From contig NC_090020.1 of the NCBI RefSeq assembly GCF_036417845.1, positions 35,758,425-35,822,424 on the forward strand: 64,000 nt of DNA. Reading direction: 5' to 3'. A program made the translations under genes and the position numbers. Shown one piece after another: positions 23,040 through 64,000 of this stretch. The notes beneath the pieces were generated by a model. It had not been told where the DNA came from, made no database searches, and was given only the letters and a program-made list of their open reading frames with translations. Source of the DNA: Apteryx mantelli (Eukaryota; Chordata; Aves; Apterygiformes; Apterygidae). The first letter of the stretch is position 1. Each line of letters starts with the position of its first letter.

Positions 23040-24353
23040 ATCCAGATTCAATTCTATGCGGCTTTTAAGTTTGTTCTTTTTGTTTTGTTTTGTTTTTTTT
23101 ATAGACCTGTAAATACTGAATTACATAAAATTTTAATTTCCAGGTCCAGGTAGGAAGAGGGTATAGAAAATGAAGATAATTTAAGAAATGTCTGAAGTCA
23201 GCTAAGTAAACTGTTCTGACTCCCTTTAAGCAAAATGCACACTGGAGCACATGAGGCACTGACTAATTCTTCTAGATTTCTGTGTACTTGGCTGATTACT
23301 ACAGCAGACTATAATCGTAAACAAATTGTCTTAACCCAGAACCACTTGAACTGGTGTGGTTACTTGTAATGGTTTAAAGGACTTAGCATTGATTTGTTAG
23401 TGGTACCATATGCCAGAAGAACTTGCTAGAAAGATGGTTTTTCTTTGGGAAAGAGATTCTAAGAGCCAGAAGTTTGGGTCTTGGGTGTTTTGTTTTCTAT
23501 TTTTAAGTCAAGTCTTGTTTAAAGAACATAAACTGATTTTTTTTTGTTTTGTTTTGGATATAAAGCTGCTAAGGTGGGCAGGCTGGCATCAGTGTCACTG
23601 TCTTCCAGTAGACAAGAAATGCATTTTAGGCAGGCAGCTTGACTGAAACTAATTAAGGAAAGCCATGATGACAGAATTCCCAGTTAGCTCTTCCCCTGTG
23701 ATACTTTGTTCTTCTGGGGGATCACACAGCAGGTGTAGGGGAGACAGCACAGACTGCAGAGGTCTGAGATTTCTGAACTCAAAAAGCTCTGTTTAGGAAT
23801 TTTATGAAGCTGATGAGGTGAGCAATGAGGATGTTTCTGCTCCTTGATGCTGTTAAGACAAGTTTACTATAGGTCTTGCCTTGAAATTAGAGGATGTTGA
23901 AGGTCAGGAAACAGGCCAGCCTGCTCTCTCTGCTTCTCCACTCCTGCAGACTCTTCTTTGCTTCAGTTTGAGGTTCTGTCATTGTGTAAATGTAAGAGTT
24001 TCTAGTCGATCTTGGTTTGCATATAAAGTAGGGAAATTTTATATCTTACATAGGATAGAAACTTTATAAAACTAAACAAGCACATAATGGTGGCAGAGCA
24101 TATTAGGGGGAATTCCCAATATAAATGCCATTGTTTACAGCTTGCAGACCTCAGATGACAAGCCTAGAGAACTCCCTTTTCTGCAGTGGAGGATACATAC
24201 ATACGTAAGTTCTGTCAAGCATTCTGAAAGATGATATTGATGCCAGGAGCTTCAGCCAGCATCTCTGAAGTATGTTTGTAAATGCTTTACCACACTTACC
24301 AGTTGCAGTGTAATACTTCAGAAAGTAGCTGCCCTGTGAAGCTAGAGGTGAGA

Positions 24354-24391
24354 TATTATATATATAATATACATATATATATATAAATAAA
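24354..24391 (+). repeat. TA-rich simple repeat
   Basis: Alternating TATATA/ATATAT sequence in the SECISBP2 3' region, just upstream of the AATAAA at 24386. Confidence 0.8.
24386..24391 (+). terminator. SECISBP2: Candidate poly(A) signal AATAAA, SECISBP2
   Basis: A canonical hexamer about 1.35 kb after the stop codon. It lies directly after a TA-rich repeat, so chance occurrence is possible. Confidence 0.45.
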
Positions 24392-25421
24392 CCTATAAAT
24401 AATTTCAAAGTTCAAACAATTTTGTAGAATGTAAGAAAGATGTATAAATAATCTGCTATAATATATTGATTCTATAAGTATGGTTGAAGTGCAATTCTTT
24501 GTGACTTGAGTAAACTCTTCTGGTGGGCAGTTAGTGGATATCTGAACTGTCAGCTTTGAGGAAGAACATCTTTAAAGGAAGTGAACCAGCCTTGGGCTGA
24601 AATGCACAGTTGTTCACTAGTTACAATCTTTTTTTTGGTATTAGTTTCACCTAATCTTAAATGGAAATTGAGGATTAAAGATCTCAGTGATGAAGAACAG
24701 TTTTGGCTGGCAGGAGATATCCTTGGTCCTAAGGTAGGTTGCTGTTTGTTGACACTCATGCCACTCTGATGCACATTTAAAGCTGCTAAATGTTTTTTTC
24801 CTAGTCACTGCATGGTAGCATGGAATGTTAGTTGGTGGAGTGTGCACGTCCTGGTGTTTGCTGTATTTTCTGTAAAGCTTTTGTCTTATCCTAGAGGAGC
24901 ATTCAGAGTGACTTTGGAAGCATTATGGCTTGTTCTTAGCCATTTTCTAAGGAGAAGGTGAAGTAACTCCTTAAGAAATTCACTATATGGGGTCACTGCT
25001 CTGTTTACTAATTCTGTTAAACAGATGATTTTTTCATAATGACTTCAGAGGTGTTTGTTAGTATATAACCTCCTCCTGAAATTGTCTTGCGCAGATTAAG
25101 AATGTGTGATGAAGCCTTATTGCTAAAACTGATTGGCCCACATGTGTGTTCAAAGAAACGAGGATTAGAAAAAAAAGCCTGTGATCTGCTTAATTACAGG
25201 TGTAACAAGCTTTGCTTTAGCCTTGCCTTTCTTGTTATGACAGGTTTTACCAGTAAAAATTCTGCTGGTGTATTAAGGCTAGGCTCTCTGCTGCACCAGG
25301 CCTAAGTATCAGAGGGCCTCTGCTGCCTCAAGCAATGAGAGAAATTGGTCAGTTTGCTACTCTGTCCTTATCTTAAGGGTAGGGTGGTTTCTTTTTTCGA
25401 ATGGCGCACAGTAAATTGAAG

Positions 25422-25427
25422 AATAAA
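25422..25427 (+). terminator. SECISBP2: Candidate distal poly(A) signal AATAAA, SECISBP2
   Basis: A canonical hexamer about 2.4 kb after the stop codon, still upstream of the opposing SEMA4D 3' end. It is an alternative to the site at 24386. Confidence 0.35.
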
Positions 25428-26159
25428 CTATTTTAAGATTAAGGTAATATCAAAAAAGCTAATGGGTATAAAATAGTGTGATCTAACAGCTATAGCCACC
25501 CTGACTGGTAGCACCTCTTTTTCTTCATAGTGGTTCCCCACCTGTACTAGGTTAATGTATTGATTGCCAACAGTTTGTATGTTTGCAGCGACAAGGCAAA
25601 GCACAGCTATGCTTATTTAAAAATCTCTCAATTCGGTCTTGTAGAGGTCGTACCTTCTCATTCAGCAACACAAAACCAAACTTAAATCTGTTCAAAATCA
25701 GTTTAATAGATGAAAGAGGGACAATTTAAGAAAAGGTTTTTTTAATTGTCCCTTATAACATCTTTTATGACTAAGCAGAAAAAAATTAAAAAAAATACTT
25801 CCCACTGAACCTTGATGTCAGAAGTCCATTCAAGCATTAATTTGTGATTGTTAATATGAAAAATAGGGAAAAAGGCTTTTGTATAAGAATTTTCACCCTG
25901 CGTGCATGACAGTAAGGTGGTCTGGCATTGAAAATGAATCATTCAGAAAAGTCTCAAAGTTAAAGTTTAGGAGGGAGAGAATGCTTTCTTTAAAGTCAGA
26001 AACAAACCATCTAATTTAAATCTTACCAGTTTGGGATTAATTTAGGGGTAAGTATGAAGCTTTCCCCTATTGCCTGTGGCTCCATCTGTAGTGATTCTTA
26101 GGTAAACACAACATCTTACTTCCAGGTTTTTGAAGACCATTGAGAAGACAAAGAGAAAA

Positions 26160-27031
26160 CCAACTGTGCCTCAAACTTTTTATTTATTGGTTGCAGAAAG
26201 ACAAAACTGAACAGCAATGCAGTAAAACATCATTTCATTGTGGAATAAGTAGGTCCCCACATTTATAGTCTGTGGTTGTTCACTAAGTGAACTTGATACA
26301 ATTTTAGTCTTAAAATTCATTGAACATACAAGTGTTTAAAGTTACCACAACTATCTCAAATTTTGAAGAATAATTTGCAATAACTCAGTCTGCTTTAACT
26401 TAGGTGCTTTGTGAGCCACCTATATTTTGAGCATTGTCAGAATTTCTTGATTTGGTACAGAAACTTTTGTGACCAAGGGTACTGGAACAGCTAAGTTAAA
26501 TCTTAAATGAACGTGCTGACACCAGAAAGGAACGCTCTTTAAAACACTGGGAATAGGGTTTAAGGGTAAACATATTAAAAGAAAATAAACGGGACTGTGG
26601 AAGTGCCTTTAAATAAATGCCATCCAAATCTTACTTATTGATCTCTAATTTATATGCCAAGATCATCAAGCCCCAAAAGAACTGGTTTTCTTAATGAACT
26701 CAAAACAGAAGCCATAGACCATATTATATTGTTTGAGCAGCACAAGTCTTACTAAGACCACTTTTGTTCTTCATTAAGCTGAAATGACTGGCATCAGATA
26801 ACCAGAGATGGTTCCAACACAGGACAGGTGGCCTCTCTTGGAGCAAGTAAGTTATTCTTTGGTGCACTGAGGAAATCCTGTTCCACTTCAAGCTTCAGCT
26901 GATTCTCCTGAATATCAGCCCCAATGCCAGCACTAGCACTTGCATATACCTCTTTGAACACAGTGATGTTAGAGTACTAGGCATTCTAACGCGCATACAT
27001 TTCTTATCCCAGCCTGTTATTCCTTTGTCCA
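26160..27031 (-). other. SEMA4D: SEMA4D soluble-isoform 3' UTR
   Basis: About 0.85 kb from the TAA to a poly(A) signal. No open frames of interest are seen. Its extent is inferred from the signal at 26179-26188. Confidence 0.6.
26179..26188 (-). terminator. SEMA4D: Overlapping AATAAA signals, SEMA4D soluble 3' end
   Basis: On the minus strand the sequence reads AATAAATAAA, two overlapping hexamers, followed within about 25 nt by a GU/U-rich stretch (GTTGGTTTTCTCTTTGTCTTC). This is the best-formed poly(A) site between the two genes. Confidence 0.65.

Positions 27032-64000
<36,969 letters not shown>

Larger units (their letters stand above)
23040..25440 (+). other. SECISBP2: SECISBP2 3' UTR and flank
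   Basis: No coding signal is seen. The sequence is AT-rich with long T runs near 23088-23100 and 23538, and an alternating TA tract around 24355-24385. The first clear AATAAA is at 24386-24391, and a second is at 25422-25427. Where the transcript really ends within this span cannot be told from sequence alone. Confidence 0.55.

Overview
This is vertebrate genomic DNA, most likely from a bird. It is AT-rich, with small exons separated by short introns. It carries both young and very old CR1 LINEs, including the 3'-terminal repeat of TGATTCTG units seen in avian CR1. A crocodilian or turtle is less likely but not excluded. The two genes present are neighbours on human 9q22, a region that largely corresponds to the chicken Z chromosome, so a Z-linked locus is a reasonable guess.

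Left part (1 to about 25.4 kb, plus strand): SECISBP2, the SECIS-binding protein needed for selenocysteine insertion. Sixteen coding exons are visible (144 to 23039). Their splice phases chain without a break through 815 codons to a TAA stop at 23037-23039. The start codon and the first 60-100 or so residues lie left of the window. The intron at 6827-10271 holds a young but broken CR1 copy (7450-8355) beside a much older CR1/L3-like copy (8660-9485). The intron at 22110-22929 holds a CR1 3' tail.

Middle (23.0-27.0 kb): the two genes are tail to tail. SECISBP2 3' sequence with candidate poly(A) signals at 24386 and 25422 faces the 3' end of the soluble SEMA4D transcript, with overlapping AATAAA signals at 26179-26188 on the minus strand.

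Right part (26.2-64.0 kb, minus strand): SEMA4D (CD100), entered at its second or third coding exon. Nine sema-domain exons, a PSI exon and a 44-nt linker exon lead to two mutually compatible 3' ends. One is the large Ig + transmembrane + cytoplasmic exon (46768-47684), which gives the membrane form. The other is a set of four small exons (41450-41656, 29249-29458, 27639-27736, 27032-27061). That set encodes a different, complete Ig-like domain and a short hydrophilic tail with no membrane segment, so it gives a secreted form. A 3.2-kb, nearly intact CR1 LINE (about 42860-46067) sits between the two alternative ends, antisense to SEMA4D. Its ORF2 (endonuclease + reverse transcriptase) is broken only by a 2-bp deletion near 45040.

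I found no bacterial-type features, CRISPR arrays, tRNA or rRNA genes. The most interesting points are the fully traceable soluble SEMA4D 3' exon set, the CpG-dense sequence next to its first exon, and the young LINE lodged between the two competing 3' ends.
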